Shown here: one piece after another, positions 1 to 8,460 of the stretch
Position numbering within the stretch: the stretch's first letter is position 1
How the letters are laid out: the number at the start of each line of letters is the position of its first letter
Assembly (NCBI GenBank): GCA_002344135.1
Contig: DDTO01000002.1
Span: 546,794-610,793, forward strand
Origin: Chthonomonas sp. UBA2362
Lineage (GTDB): Bacteria > Armatimonadota > Fimbriimonadia > Fimbriimonadales > Fimbriimonadaceae
Length of the DNA stretch: 64,000 nucleotides
Direction of reading: 5' to 3'
The notes under the pieces: model-generated
What the model was told of the DNA's origin: nothing
Database searches by the model: none
The model's input: the letters and a program-made list of their open reading frames with translations, nothing else
Position numbers and translations under genes: made by a program

Positions 1-1432
1 AGGGTGTGACGTCCTCGAACCGGCAGACCGCCTCCAGGCGTCGGCGGTCCTCGTCCGAGATGCGCCCGACCCGCGTCAGCACCCAAAGCGGCCTGGGCGC
101 GGTGGCGAGTCGTTCGAGGTCGTCGGTGTCGAGCGCGGTGCGATCCAGGTAGAAGAACACGGAAGGATGGGCAGTCTCTCGCAACTCGGTACTGCCGGTG
201 CCGCGATCGGCCTCGCGGCGGCTCATCTGATAGACCGCAACCGCCCCGCCCCTTGCCCGTACCCATCGTGTCAAGTCGTGCAGCTCTCGATGGAAGCCGG
301 GAACGTCCAGCGAGCCGACCCGGCCGCCACCGTAGTACAGCAGGAACGCCGAATGCGCGATAAGAGCGACCACGATGCAAGCGATCGCCGGGCCGAGGGG
401 GAACCGCCCGTGCCGCCGGTTAGCGAGCCACGATCCGACCAGCAGCGCCAGCGGCGGTAGCGCGGGGGCGATGTAATGCGGCAGCTTGGCGCCGCTCAGG
501 GAGAAGAACACGAAAACTACGAGCGCCCAAGTGCCGAGGTATCGCCGGAACGCTTCGGATTGACCCTCCCCTCCTCGGCGGGGCCATGCTGCCGGCAGCC
601 ACAGCGACCAGGGCAGCATCCCGACGAGCAGGACCGCGACGTAGAGCAGCCAATTGAGGGGGCCCCCTATGGTGTGGGCAACGTCTCCCCCGGTGAAGCG
701 GCCGACGTTCTGCTCGATAAGGAATTTCTCGACGAAGACCGGCCCGTTGGCGAGATAGGCGGGAACGTACCAGGCCGAGACGACTCCTGCGAAGACGGCG
801 ACGCTCGTCGGCCACCCCCCGCGATACGCCGCCCGTAGGCCCGGTTCGCGCCAGTAGGTAATGCCCAAGATCGCCAACAGAAGCAGACCCGCGACCGGCC
901 CTTTGGCGAGAACAGCCAGGCCGAGGAACGCCGCCGAAGTGACTCGCAGCGTTACGCGTCGGCTCTGGCCGACGAGGGAGCCCCAGAAGAGCAGCAGGGC
1001 GCCGGAAAGGAATAGGATGAGCGGTGGATCGGCGAGCATCATCCGTCCGACCCCGACGGCGAGCAGCGAGGACCCGTAGACGAGAACCGCCGACCGGGCA
1101 GCGTCTGCCCCGAGCCATCGACGGGCAGCCCCGAACATCAAAAGAAGTGTGCCGACAGTACAGAGCACCGACGGTAGTCTGGGTCCTACTGCTTCGCCGA
1201 AGGCAGCGATCGAGGGAATGGCGAGCCAATAGAGGAGGATCGGCTTCTCGAACCAGGGCTGTCCGTTATAAAGCGGGGTTACCCACTCTCCCCTGCGGAG
1301 CATCTCGCCGGCGGCCGCCGCATAAAACCCTTCGTCGAGGTCGAAGAGCCCATAGGTCCAGAACCCGAGAAGCGGCAGGACCGCGAGCAGCAGAGCCCAA
1401 GCGTCCCACACCCGCTCCCTCCGCTCGGCCAT
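1..1432 (-). CDS. GT39/ArnT-like membrane glycosyltransferase (partial)
   Basis: Polytopic membrane glycosyltransferase of the PMT_2/ArnT type, a family that moves a sugar from a polyprenyl-phosphate donor to an acceptor on the outer membrane face. The frame runs open from ATG 1432 to the left edge (477 codons, no stop), so the C-terminus lies outside the window. A first hydrophobic segment (about residues 11-29) is followed by FDLDEGFYA (residues 30-38), the acidic motif of the first extracytoplasmic loop where GT39 enzymes keep their catalytic Asp. Many further hydrophobic segments follow, then a soluble tail from about residue 390. TAGACT lies 6 bases before the ATG, a leaderless-type promoter. 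The family call is firm; the acceptor is unknown. Confidence 0.85.
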   Translation of the reverse strand, partial: MAERRERVWDAWALLLAVLPLLGFWTYGLFDLDEGFYAAAAGEMLRRGEWVTPLYNGQPWFEKPILLYWLAIPSIAAFGEAVGPRLPSVLCTVGTLLLMFGAARRWLGADAARSAVLVYGSSLLAVGVGRMMLADPPLILFLSGALLLFWGSLVGQSRRVTLRVTSAAFLGLAVLAKGPVAGLLLLAILGITYWREPGLRAAYRGGWPTSVAVFAGVVSAWYVPAYLANGPVFVEKFLIEQNVGRFTGGDVAHTIGGPLNWLLYVAVLLVGMLPWSLWLPAAWPRRGGEGQSEAFRRYLGTWALVVFVFFSLSGAKLPHYIAPALPPLALLVGSWLANRRHGRFPLGPAIACIVVALIAHSAFLLYYGGGRVGSLDVPGFHRELHDLTRWVRARGGAVAVYQMSRREADRGTGSTELRETAHPSVFFYLDRTALDTDDLERLATAPRPLWVLTRVGRISDEDRRRLEAVCRFEDVTP

Positions 1433-1438
1433 GCGGGG

Positions 1439-1444
1439 AGTCTA
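1439..1444 (-). promoter_or_regulatory. leaderless-type -10 (TAGACT) for the GT39 gene
   Basis: TAGACT is followed by 6 bases and ATG 1432. Transcription would start at or within a base or two of the start codon. No clear -35 hexamer is seen. Confidence 0.5.
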
Positions 1445-1460
1445 CCGACGGAGCGCGGAC

Positions 1461-2648
1461 TTAGTCCGGCTTGCACCGCATCGACCCATGCAGGCTTGGT
1501 GTCGTTTCGCAGGTCTGAAGCCCGCCGCCCGCAGGCGTACTGAAGTCCGTACTCATACGGATGCGTAGGAGGATGCGCTCGACTTGGGCAGGTGCGAGGC
1601 CGCCCAGGCGCCCTATTCGGGTCGCGCGATCGGCGAGCGAGCGGTAACGCGTTGTTGCACGATCGACCTTGCTCCCGTTCAGCGCGGCGACCTTCGCGAT
1701 AGCGGAGATCAGGGGAGCGGCGCCGACGTGGGCGACCGCCGCCTCGTCCGCCTCGTCTTCCTGGCGACGCTTCAGCCGAACGAGGACCCGAAGGAACATC
1801 GCGAACACCAGCAAGGCGGCGGCTCCGGAGGCTGCGTGACGCAGTTCGCCCGGCAAGCCGCGGCCGGCGACTTCGGCCGAAAGCGCCGTAACCAAGGTGG
1901 ATGCGCTGCCGATCAAGACGAGTCGAGCGGTCTCACTCTGCTGGGCGAGGTGCTGAAACTCGTGGGAGAGCACTGCTTGTAGTTCCACAGGACTGAGTGC
2001 GGCCACGAGCGCGTCCGACACCGCCACGCGGGTCCTTCCGAGAGCGTACGCCCCCGCGATCCGTGCCCTGCGGGTCTGGGCGAGGAATAGAAGGCGAAGC
2101 GGCACTCCGATCCGACGGGCCAGACGAAACGCCTCGTCGCGGCACGGTCCCTCGGGGAACGGTACGATCACGCCGGGAACTCGCATCTCCCGAACCGCTC
2201 CCCACGAGGCCAGCACCGCGGCCAGCCACCCGAGAGCCGCCAGAATCACCAAGCTGATCGAGCCCCCTCGGCGACTCTCCTCGTAGGCGAAGCCGAGCAG
2301 GGCCAAGCTGAGCCCGGGAACGAGCGTCGCCGCGAGCGCGCTTCCAGCAAGGTAGCGCGCCAGTTCCCCGCGCGACCATCGTGCTTCGAGGCCGGTTGCG
2401 CCGCGAAGGACCGCTCCCGCCGAGGCAAACAGGACCACCGTTGGCAGCAGGGGCCAACCGAGGCCGAAGAGCGTCCAGCGCCAACCTGTCGTTAAGGGGC
2501 CGACGCACAGAACCACCGCGGCCCAAGCAAGGGTGCCAAAGACGAGTCCCAGCGCGACGATGGTGGGGACCTTGAACCGGGGGCGCGATCGAGCGACCGC
2601 TGGCTCGAGAGCCGCCTCGCTGCGATCTCGGATGCCCAGCCACCCCAT
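1461..2648 (-). CDS. M48-family integral membrane zinc metalloprotease
   Basis: Ste24/HtpX-like protease of 395 residues. The zinc motif HEFQH is at about residues 229-233 in the context VLSHEFQHLAQQ. A downstream EDEADEAA stretch supplies the third zinc ligand of the M48 family. Several hydrophobic segments flank the catalytic domain, so the active site is membrane-associated. I chose ATG 2648 rather than a GTG at 2693 because the longer form would overlap the divergent glycosyltransferase start, and because TAGAAC lies 5 bases before this ATG. It may act in membrane protein quality control, as HtpX does; that role is inference. Confidence 0.85.
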   Translation of the reverse strand: MGWLGIRDRSEAALEPAVARSRPRFKVPTIVALGLVFGTLAWAAVVLCVGPLTTGWRWTLFGLGWPLLPTVVLFASAGAVLRGATGLEARWSRGELARYLAGSALAATLVPGLSLALLGFAYEESRRGGSISLVILAALGWLAAVLASWGAVREMRVPGVIVPFPEGPCRDEAFRLARRIGVPLRLLFLAQTRRARIAGAYALGRTRVAVSDALVAALSPVELQAVLSHEFQHLAQQSETARLVLIGSASTLVTALSAEVAGRGLPGELRHAASGAAALLVFAMFLRVLVRLKRRQEDEADEAAVAHVGAAPLISAIAKVAALNGSKVDRATTRYRSLADRATRIGRLGGLAPAQVERILLRIRMSTDFSTPAGGGLQTCETTPSLHGSMRCKPD

Positions 2649-2653
2649 ACGGG

Positions 2654-2659
2654 GTTCTA
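2654..2659 (-). promoter_or_regulatory. leaderless-type -10 (TAGAAC) for the M48 gene
   Basis: TAGAAC (last base off consensus) ends 5 bases before ATG 2648. A divergent CACAAT element for the plus-strand gene lies about 30 bp away at 2691-2696. Confidence 0.35.
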
Positions 2660-2690
2660 TTCCACGTTCGCGCGGATTCCGAAGCCGTGC

Positions 2691-2696
2691 CACAAT
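2691..2696 (+). promoter_or_regulatory. leaderless-type -10 (CACAAT) for the GT4 gene
   Basis: CACAAT (one mismatch to TANNNT) lies 5 bases before GTG 2702, supporting that start over the GTG at 2687. Confidence 0.35.
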
Positions 2697-2701
2697 GCCT
2701 C

Positions 2702-4099
2702 GTGCTCCGGGTGATGATGCTGTCTTGGGAATACCCGCCCCGTATTGTCGGAGGCATCAGCCCACACGTACACGAACTGTCTCACCAACTGGTGCGACAG
2801 GGGGTCGAAATCCACGTCATCACCAAGGCCACGCCCCTCGCGCCGGACGAGGAGGTCGATGCCGGCGGCGTGCACGTGCACCGCGTCCACCTCGAAGAAG
2901 AGCCGGACAACTTCATTCACGAGATCCAGTTGTTGAACAAGGCAACCGACCTGCGGTGCCGTCAGCTCCTCGAGGATTGGCGTCCCGGTGGACAGCCGAC
3001 CCTCTTTCACGCGCACGATTGGCTCTCATTGGACTCGGCTCGGGAGCTGAAGTACGAGTATCAACTTCCGATGGTCGCCACGATTCACGCGACCGAAGAA
3101 GGACGAAACAACGGGCTTCACAACGAGATGCAGCGGTACATCCACGAGCAGGAGTATTGGCTGAGTTACGAGGCCTGGCGGGTGATCGTGTGCAGCCAAT
3201 TCATGCGGGAGCAGGTGCATCGCTCGTTCAGCTGCCCGATCGATAAGATCGACGTGATCTACAACGGGGTCGACGCCGGCAAGTTCAAGTTCGATTGGAC
3301 GGAGACCGAGCGGCGCGACTGGCGGGCCCGCTTCGCGCTACCGGAAGAGAAGATCGTCATGTACGTCGGTCGCTTCGTTCGAGAGAAGGGAATTCACGTC
3401 CTGCTGAACGCGGCGAGCGTGGTCTTGGCCCAGGAACCGCGTACGAAATTCGTTATCGTCGGCGGTGGCTACCGCGAGCACCTCGAGAAGTTCGTGCGCT
3501 GGTACGGCCTTCAGGAAAAGGTCCTCTTTACCGGCTTCATGGCGAATCGGTCGCTGTATCAGGTTTTCCGCATCGCCGACGTGGCGGTGTTCCCCTCGCT
3601 GTACGAGCCGTTCGGCATCGTGGCTCTGGAAGCGATGGCCGCGGGAGCTCCGGTGGTGACGAGCGACGCAGGCGGCCTCAAGGAAGTGGTTCTCCACGAC
3701 AAGACCGGGACGCTCGCCTTTGCGGGAAACGCCGAGAGCCTGGCCTGGGCGATGCTCAACGTCCTGCGCGACCCCACCCGAGCCGGACGCCTCAAGAAAG
3801 CGGCTGAGGCCCGTCTAGTCTCCGATTTCGACTGGAGTGGACTCGCTACCCAGACCATCGCGGTTTACGAACGGGTCTGGAAGGAGTTCATGGAGTCGTA
3901 CTGGGCCGACAACACGCTCTGGCCTGTCACGCCGGGCGCCGAGGAACGCGCAGCGCGCAGCGGAGTCCGTGAAAAGGCCCTTACCGGCGCGTTTAGCAGC
4001 CGCCCCACCCGTCCGACCCACGTGAGCGTGCCGACGGTCCACGTCCCGGTCGATAAGGCGCTTGCCGACCAGGTCGATGCCGAGGAGATCGAAAGCTAG
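2702..4099 (+). CDS. GT4-family (glycogen synthase-like) glycosyltransferase
   Basis: Retaining GT-B glycosyltransferase of 465 residues. The N-terminus MLSWEYPPRIVGGISPHV is typical of GT4 glycogen/maltose-phosphate synthase-like enzymes and carries the Gly-rich donor loop. The C-terminal Rossmann domain has the E-x7-E motif EPFGIVALE (about residues 302-310) followed by AMAAGAPVVTSDAGGLKEVV. A low-complexity tail of about 65 residues after the catalytic domain is not part of the family core. The start is GTG 2702; GTG 2687 and ATG 2714 are alternatives. Its stop overlaps the stop of the converging oxidoreductase in CTAG. An ADP-/UDP-glucose role in glycogen metabolism is plausible but not proven. 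Confidence 0.87.
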   Translation: MLRVMMLSWEYPPRIVGGISPHVHELSHQLVRQGVEIHVITKATPLAPDEEVDAGGVHVHRVHLEEEPDNFIHEIQLLNKATDLRCRQLLEDWRPGGQPTLFHAHDWLSLDSARELKYEYQLPMVATIHATEEGRNNGLHNEMQRYIHEQEYWLSYEAWRVIVCSQFMREQVHRSFSCPIDKIDVIYNGVDAGKFKFDWTETERRDWRARFALPEEKIVMYVGRFVREKGIHVLLNAASVVLAQEPRTKFVIVGGGYREHLEKFVRWYGLQEKVLFTGFMANRSLYQVFRIADVAVFPSLYEPFGIVALEAMAAGAPVVTSDAGGLKEVVLHDKTGTLAFAGNAESLAWAMLNVLRDPTRAGRLKKAAEARLVSDFDWSGLATQTIAVYERVWKEFMESYWADNTLWPVTPGAEERAARSGVREKALTGAFSSRPTRPTHVSVPTVHVPVDKALADQVDAEEIES

Positions 4100-5073
4100 C
4101 CGACTCGGATCGCCGCGCCGCCCTGTGCGGACGACTTCCAGGCCGCTTCGGTCAGTTCGATCACTCGCAGCCCGCACTCGAAGGGTGATACGACCTCCGC
4201 GCGCCCCAGAATGGCATCGATGAAGTTCTGGTCGGTGGATCCGCCACCGACGAGGTGATCGGCGGTGAACTTGTTGCCCGCCTCGTCGACGGTCGTCAGT
4301 TTGCCGCCACGCAAGAAGAACGATCCTCGTTCGCACCAGATCGTCGTGTCCTCGTGCCAGCAATGGGCGTCGCCCGCGATCGTGATCGAGGCCAGCGCGC
4401 CGCCCACGAAGCGAACGCTCATCGCGGTGTCGATGTCCACCTCGGTGCCCCGGTTATCGCAGAATGCCACCACCGATTCGGGGCGGAGGTCGGTCATCCA
4501 GAGCAAGACGTCGAGCATGTGGCTGCCGCTGTCGTTGAGCATGCCGCCTCCCGAGAGAGCAGGGTCCTGGCGCCAGGTGCCCATGGTGAAGCGCTTCCAC
4601 TCCTGGGAGAGGAGGGCCTGAACGAATCGCACCTCCCCATAGGCTTTCTCGCGGAGTCGGTCTCGGATGAAGCGGTATTCGGGTTGAAGGTGACGCTGGT
4701 AGGAGATCATCGCCTGCTTGCCGCTTCGGTCGCGTGCTTCCAAGACGCGATGGGCGTCTTCGGTGCTGGTCACCATCGGCTTCTCGACGATGACGTGTCG
4801 ACCGGATTCGAGGCAGGCGATCACTTGCTGGGCGTGCTGGGTATGCGGAGTAGCGATGGTCGCGGCGTCCGAAGCGACTTTCAGCGACTCTCTGAGGTCG
4901 GCGAAGGTCGGCGTGTCCCTTAGTTCTGGATACGCCTGCTGCGTGCGGTCGATCTGAACCGGGTCGGGGTCCACGAGCGCGACGACTTCGACCTCGGGAA
5001 TCTGCAGCAGGTTCTTCAGTCGATAACGCATGAAACCGCCGCATCCGATGGCAGTTATCCTCACTTTTTCCAT
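4096..5073 (-). CDS. Gfo/Idh/MocA-family NAD(P)-dependent oxidoreductase
   Basis: Sugar or cyclitol dehydrogenase-like protein of 325 residues. The N-terminal Rossmann fold starts with VRITAIGCGGFMR, a GxGG variant of the dinucleotide-binding loop. EKP (residues 97-99) carries the family's conserved catalytic-site Lys. The C-terminal alpha/beta domain is full length. The substrate cannot be read from sequence. ATG 5073 follows TAAAAG by 6 bases, an imperfect leaderless-type promoter. It converges on the GT4 gene with a 4-bp CTAG stop overlap. A second family member of similar length lies at 59545-60528. Confidence 0.87.
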   Translation of the reverse strand: MEKVRITAIGCGGFMRYRLKNLLQIPEVEVVALVDPDPVQIDRTQQAYPELRDTPTFADLRESLKVASDAATIATPHTQHAQQVIACLESGRHVIVEKPMVTSTEDAHRVLEARDRSGKQAMISYQRHLQPEYRFIRDRLREKAYGEVRFVQALLSQEWKRFTMGTWRQDPALSGGGMLNDSGSHMLDVLLWMTDLRPESVVAFCDNRGTEVDIDTAMSVRFVGGALASITIAGDAHCWHEDTTIWCERGSFFLRGGKLTTVDEAGNKFTADHLVGGGSTDQNFIDAILGRAEVVSPFECGLRVIELTEAAWKSSAQGGAAIRVG

Positions 5074-5093
5074 CGCGCCCTTTTACCCCCCGG

Positions 5094-5122
5094 TTGACAC
5101 GGCGCGCGAGATAGGGTTTAAT
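5094..5122 (+). promoter_or_regulatory. near-consensus sigma-70 promoter with no obvious gene
   Basis: TTGACA (5094-5099), a 17-bp spacer and TTTAAT (5117-5122) point rightward into the 3' flank of the minus-strand SIS gene. No plus-strand coding frame follows for about 1.1 kb. The predicted transcript begins near 5129 at a GTGGTG/CACCAC hairpin (5128-5143), followed by GGAGC/GCTCC pairing. It could drive a small RNA or an antisense RNA against the SIS gene. Confidence 0.45.
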
Positions 5123-5206
5123 CTGCGGTGGTGGAGTCACCACGGCTGGTGGTAACGGAGGACGGAGCACGGACGCTCCCACCACCCTTCCCTTCTCTCG
5201 AACGCG

Positions 5207-6154
5207 CTACAGTGTGCGCGTGACCTTCGTCAAGTTTTCCGGACGGTCCGGATCGAGCCCTCGCGCTCGTGCGGCCATCAGCGCGATGTACTGGCCGAAT
5301 ACGATTTCCCTGATGGGTCCGAGCGCGCCCGAAATCCCTTCGGGTGGGCGAACGATCACCATTTGTGAACCGGTGAGGCTTGCCGGCGCTTCTCCGTAGA
5401 CAATGGCGGCGGTTCCCGCGGTGGCAAGCGCCTTAGGCCCATGCTCGAAATCGGCGGTCGAGTAGCTCTTGGAGGGGAGCAAGGCGCACTCCATAAGTTT
5501 CAGAGCCGTCTCTTGCGCGCTCGCAAACGAGTAGCCGCGCCCGAGAGAGAAGAGGGTCGGGAAGCGGAGGATCGGGCCGAGTCCCACACTCGCGGCCTCT
5601 CGGCACTTCTCGATCCAGTCCGGATCGGGAAGCGCGTCGCCGGGGTCTGCCAAATCGGCGCCCAGGGCACGCACGAGTTGGTATCCCGCGAGGAGCGAGG
5701 CCGTGTAGGTCTTCGTCGCGGCGACTGCGACTTCTTCCCCGACCTCGAGAGGGAGCACATGGTCGGCGGATAGCGCCACTCGCGAATCGGGGTGATTGGT
5801 GATCGCGAGCGTCGTGTGACCGCCTTCCCGAGCCGATGAGAGCACTTCGCTGACATCCGGCGCCTCGCCGCTCTGCGAGATGCCGATGGCGAGGCAACCG
5901 ATGTAGCGGACGCGGGTTCCGAACCTCGTTAGCACGCTCGGAGCGGCGAGGGACACGGGAATGCCGAGTTGGATCTCGATCAGGTAGCGTAGATACAGGG
6001 CGGCGTTGTCCGATGACCCCCGAGCGACGAGGAGCACCATGCTGAACGATCGCCCACGGAAAGCGCGACGCAGCGTCTCGAGATAGGAGGCCGCACGCTC
6101 GTGCAAGATTACGCCCTGTTCCTCGATCTCCCGCTCCATGTGCGCCCCGAGCAT
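5207..6154 (-). CDS. SIS-domain sugar isomerase/deaminase-like protein
   Basis: Protein of 315 residues with two SIS (sugar isomerase) domains, resembling the isomerase half of GlmS and the deaminase-type NagB-II/AgaS proteins; the glutaminase domain of GlmS is absent. Motifs seen are LVARGSSDNAALYLRYL, GISQSGEAPDV and VAATKTYTASL, which in the family bind the phosphosugar. The C-terminal LTKVTRTL matches the usual end of GlmS-like proteins. ATG 6154 is chosen because TAGCCT lies 6 bases upstream; an in-frame ATG at 6139 is an alternative. A role in amino-sugar phosphate metabolism is likely; the exact reaction is unknown. Confidence 0.8.
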   Translation of the reverse strand: MLGAHMEREIEEQGVILHERAASYLETLRRAFRGRSFSMVLLVARGSSDNAALYLRYLIEIQLGIPVSLAAPSVLTRFGTRVRYIGCLAIGISQSGEAPDVSEVLSSAREGGHTTLAITNHPDSRVALSADHVLPLEVGEEVAVAATKTYTASLLAGYQLVRALGADLADPGDALPDPDWIEKCREAASVGLGPILRFPTLFSLGRGYSFASAQETALKLMECALLPSKSYSTADFEHGPKALATAGTAAIVYGEAPASLTGSQMVIVRPPEGISGALGPIREIVFGQYIALMAARARGLDPDRPENLTKVTRTL

Positions 6155-6160
6155 GATTCG

Positions 6161-6166
6161 AGGCTA
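6161..6166 (-). promoter_or_regulatory. leaderless-type -10 (TAGCCT) for the SIS gene
   Basis: TAGCCT ends 6 bases before ATG 6154. It lies about 20 bp from the divergent sigma-28 promoter of the flagellar operon. Confidence 0.45.
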
Positions 6167-6184
6167 CCTTTTTCCAGAATGCCC

Positions 6185-6211
6185 TAAAGTTTTCCGGGGG
6201 CAGGCCGAGAA
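6185..6211 (+). promoter_or_regulatory. sigma-28 (FliA-type) flagellar promoter
   Basis: TAAAGTTT (6185-6192), an 11-bp spacer and GCCGAGAA (6204-6211). The enterobacterial FliA consensus is TAAAGTTT-N11-GCCGATAA, so 15 of 16 positions match. The predicted start near 6218 gives a leader of about 10 bases before ATG 6228. Confidence 0.8.
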
Positions 6212-6227
6212 TGTCGTTGGTAAAGCG

Positions 6228-8030
6228 ATGACGTACATCATCCAACCAGCCATAGGTCATCCTTCTGCGAATGTCGAGGTCCCTCTAACGGGGGACCTTC
6301 GGCTTGAGATCGCGAACCCGGATTTTGCGCTCATGCTGGGTCAGGTAGAAGGCGAGATTCCGACCCCGGAGACTCCGCCTCCCTTGGTACCACCGCCTCC
6401 GCCGGCTCTGCCGACGGGGAGCGAAGAGGCGAACCTCGTTGAGCCGAATGCTCGAGGAACTCAGCCGGACTTCTTCCTTCCCACCGAAAGCGTCCCTTTG
6501 ACCCATGAGTCGCCGGTCGAGCACCACGCGGCGCCCGAGGAGGAAGAGCCGCTCCGCAAGCCACCGGAATCGACGCCGGCGATTGTGCTGGCAAACTTGC
6601 TGGGACTGCTCCCGTTTACACCGGCATACGCCATTCCCGCGGCACACCCGCTCACGGAAACGGTGGAGACACTTGCCACCCAGCCGTCCGAAGTCGTACG
6701 AAGCGTGCTTCCGGCGATGGGTCAGCCAGTCGATGAGACCGATCGGGGCGTGGAGTTGTCCTCCTTGGGTTTGCAGTTATCGAACGAAGTTGAGCCGCCC
6801 GCAGTCCGCCCGTCCGCCCCTGCGACTGGCGTGGAACGCGCGACCATCGAGCTGAAGCCGGGCGAAGCGTTAGCGTCCCGGAACAAGACTTCGCCGACCG
6901 CCCCAATAGCGCAGGAGTCAGGGACTGATCGCGTCTCCAATGTGCCTGCACCGATCCCGAATAGTGTTGCGACGCCGAAAGCGATGTCGGAAACCGAACG
7001 CCTTTCGCCGCCACGCACCCCCGAGGTCACTTCTTCACCCCCATCGACTCCGGTTCCGCAAGCTCCGAGCATGCCGATCGCCGGATCGGGGGTGCTCCAG
7101 CTGCTCAATCCGATCGAGATTCGCGTTCGCGAAGGCGCCGCTGCTGTAGCAATGGCTCAGGCCGACCCCGAAGCCGCGACGCCGGCGCCGAACGGACCGC
7201 TGCCGAGCGGGCCCCGCCAGGCAGCCGAAGGTGCCACTCCCGTGATTGCAACCCTGACGCCGCAAGGAAATCCGGTCGCCCCCACGCAGACAGCAGAACT
7301 TTTGGTCTCAGCAAGGCCCCCGCAGGAAGCGGTGGGGCCCGTTTCTGTCGAGACACCCGAGGCCGCACCGGCGCTGATCGCGACGGCAGTCCCGAAAATG
7401 GGATCCGCAGAGCCGAGTAGCGGCGCTCCGGTCCCGATACTGTCGGACCAACCCGACCAATCGGATCAGTCCGACGTGCCGCACGAGTCGGACACGTCAG
7501 ACCAGCCCGTGCGGGTCGAGAAGTCTCACGCGAGCGACCCGACCAGCCACCCCGTCGCCCCGACTAGCCAGCCTACCGGGGCCCACCGGCCCAAGCCGGT
7601 CATCGAGCCCGAGGCGATCTCGCGCCGCATCGCGGACCGAATCGAGGAACTGTTTTCCACGCGCCGCAGCGGCACCGTCACCATCCAACTCGATCCAAAG
7701 GACTTGGGCTCGATCACGCTCACTGTGCGCTCCTTCGGCAACCGGGTCGACGCCGAGATCGGTGCGAGCCACGAGGGAGTGCGCGCGGCCCTCGCCGAAA
7801 ACCGCCAGCAGCTCAGTCAGTCGATCGAGAGCCGTGGGCTGTCGCTCGGTCAACTCAGCCTATCGGATCACGGAGAGTTTTCCCAGGGAACGCCCTGGAA
7901 TCGTTCGGACGCCCGCGAGGACTTGCAGCGCTATGCGAATGTCAGGCTCGCCGACGACCCTAACCCAGCCCGTAGCGACGCCACATCGTGGTCGGTCGCG
8001 AACGACCAGTCGGTGGATTACCGCATCTAG
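6228..8030 (+). CDS. fliK: flagellar hook-length control protein FliK
   Basis: Protein of 600 residues that would measure hook length and switch the flagellar export apparatus from hook to filament substrates. The first 460 or so residues are a Pro/Ala/Glu-rich disordered ruler region with an Asp/Ser/Gln-rich patch near residue 410. The C-terminal Flg_hook domain (about residues 464-548) contains TVTIQLDPKDLGSITLTV, its most conserved part. ATG 6228 is chosen because the longer form from 6138 would overlap the divergent SIS gene and the sigma-28 promoter. It is first in the hook operon, 9 bp before flgD. Confidence 0.85.
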   Translation: MTYIIQPAIGHPSANVEVPLTGDLRLEIANPDFALMLGQVEGEIPTPETPPPLVPPPPPALPTGSEEANLVEPNARGTQPDFFLPTESVPLTHESPVEHHAAPEEEEPLRKPPESTPAIVLANLLGLLPFTPAYAIPAAHPLTETVETLATQPSEVVRSVLPAMGQPVDETDRGVELSSLGLQLSNEVEPPAVRPSAPATGVERATIELKPGEALASRNKTSPTAPIAQESGTDRVSNVPAPIPNSVATPKAMSETERLSPPRTPEVTSSPPSTPVPQAPSMPIAGSGVLQLLNPIEIRVREGAAAVAMAQADPEAATPAPNGPLPSGPRQAAEGATPVIATLTPQGNPVAPTQTAELLVSARPPQEAVGPVSVETPEAAPALIATAVPKMGSAEPSSGAPVPILSDQPDQSDQSDVPHESDTSDQPVRVEKSHASDPTSHPVAPTSQPTGAHRPKPVIEPEAISRRIADRIEELFSTRRSGTVTIQLDPKDLGSITLTVRSFGNRVDAEIGASHEGVRAALAENRQQLSQSIESRGLSLGQLSLSDHGEFSQGTPWNRSDAREDLQRYANVRLADDPNPARSDATSWSVANDQSVDYRI

Positions 8031-8039
8031 GAGAACCCT

Positions 8040-8456
8040 ATGCCGGATATCGATCCTGTCGGCCTGAACTACTTCGGAGTTCAACCGCAGCCCGCCAAGA
8101 AGGAAATGGACATGGATGCCTTCATGCGGCTGCTCACGGTTCAACTTTCGAATCAAAACCCGCTCGAGCCGATGAACGACCGAGACTTTTTTGCTCAGAT
8201 GGCCCAGCTCGGGACCGTCCAGGGCATCGACAAGTTACGCGACGCGCTCGACGTGTCGCAAGCCACTAACCTGATGGGCAAAACCGTGACCGCGCTGCGC
8301 CCGATGACCGAGAACGAGCACGGAGAGAACTCCACCGTGACCGGCATCGTGCGGCGCATGACGATCCGCAATGGCGAACACATCCTCGGCATCGAGGAGC
8401 CGAATGGCGGCACCGTCGAGGTCAAGATGGCCCATCTTCGGGAGGTCACCCAGTAA
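8040..8456 (+). CDS. flgD: flagellar hook-capping/assembly protein FlgD
   Basis: Scaffold at the growing hook tip, needed for FlgE polymerisation; exported by the flagellar type III system. The conserved N-terminal FlgD region is clear: FMRLLTVQLSNQNPLEPMND then FFAQMAQLGTVQGIDKL. At 138 residues it is the short form seen in Bacillus-type flagella, without the extra Ig/tudor cap region of enterobacterial FlgD. AGGAG lies 7 bases before ATG 8040 and overlaps the fliK stop region. This order (fliK-flgD-TIGR02530 gene-flgE) is typical of fla/che operons. Confidence 0.9.
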   Translation: MPDIDPVGLNYFGVQPQPAKKEMDMDAFMRLLTVQLSNQNPLEPMNDRDFFAQMAQLGTVQGIDKLRDALDVSQATNLMGKTVTALRPMTENEHGENSTVTGIVRRMTIRNGEHILGIEEPNGGTVEVKMAHLREVTQ

Positions 8457-8460
8457 CCCC

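Noticed and set aside
420..1229. Open frame of 269 codons on the minus strand
   Set aside because: Lies in another frame of the GT39 glycosyltransferase, which reads open from 1432 to the left edge with clear family motifs.
5207..6154. GlmS (full glutamine-fructose-6-phosphate amidotransferase)
   Set aside because: Only the two SIS domains are present; there is no N-terminal glutaminase domain or catalytic Cys-1.
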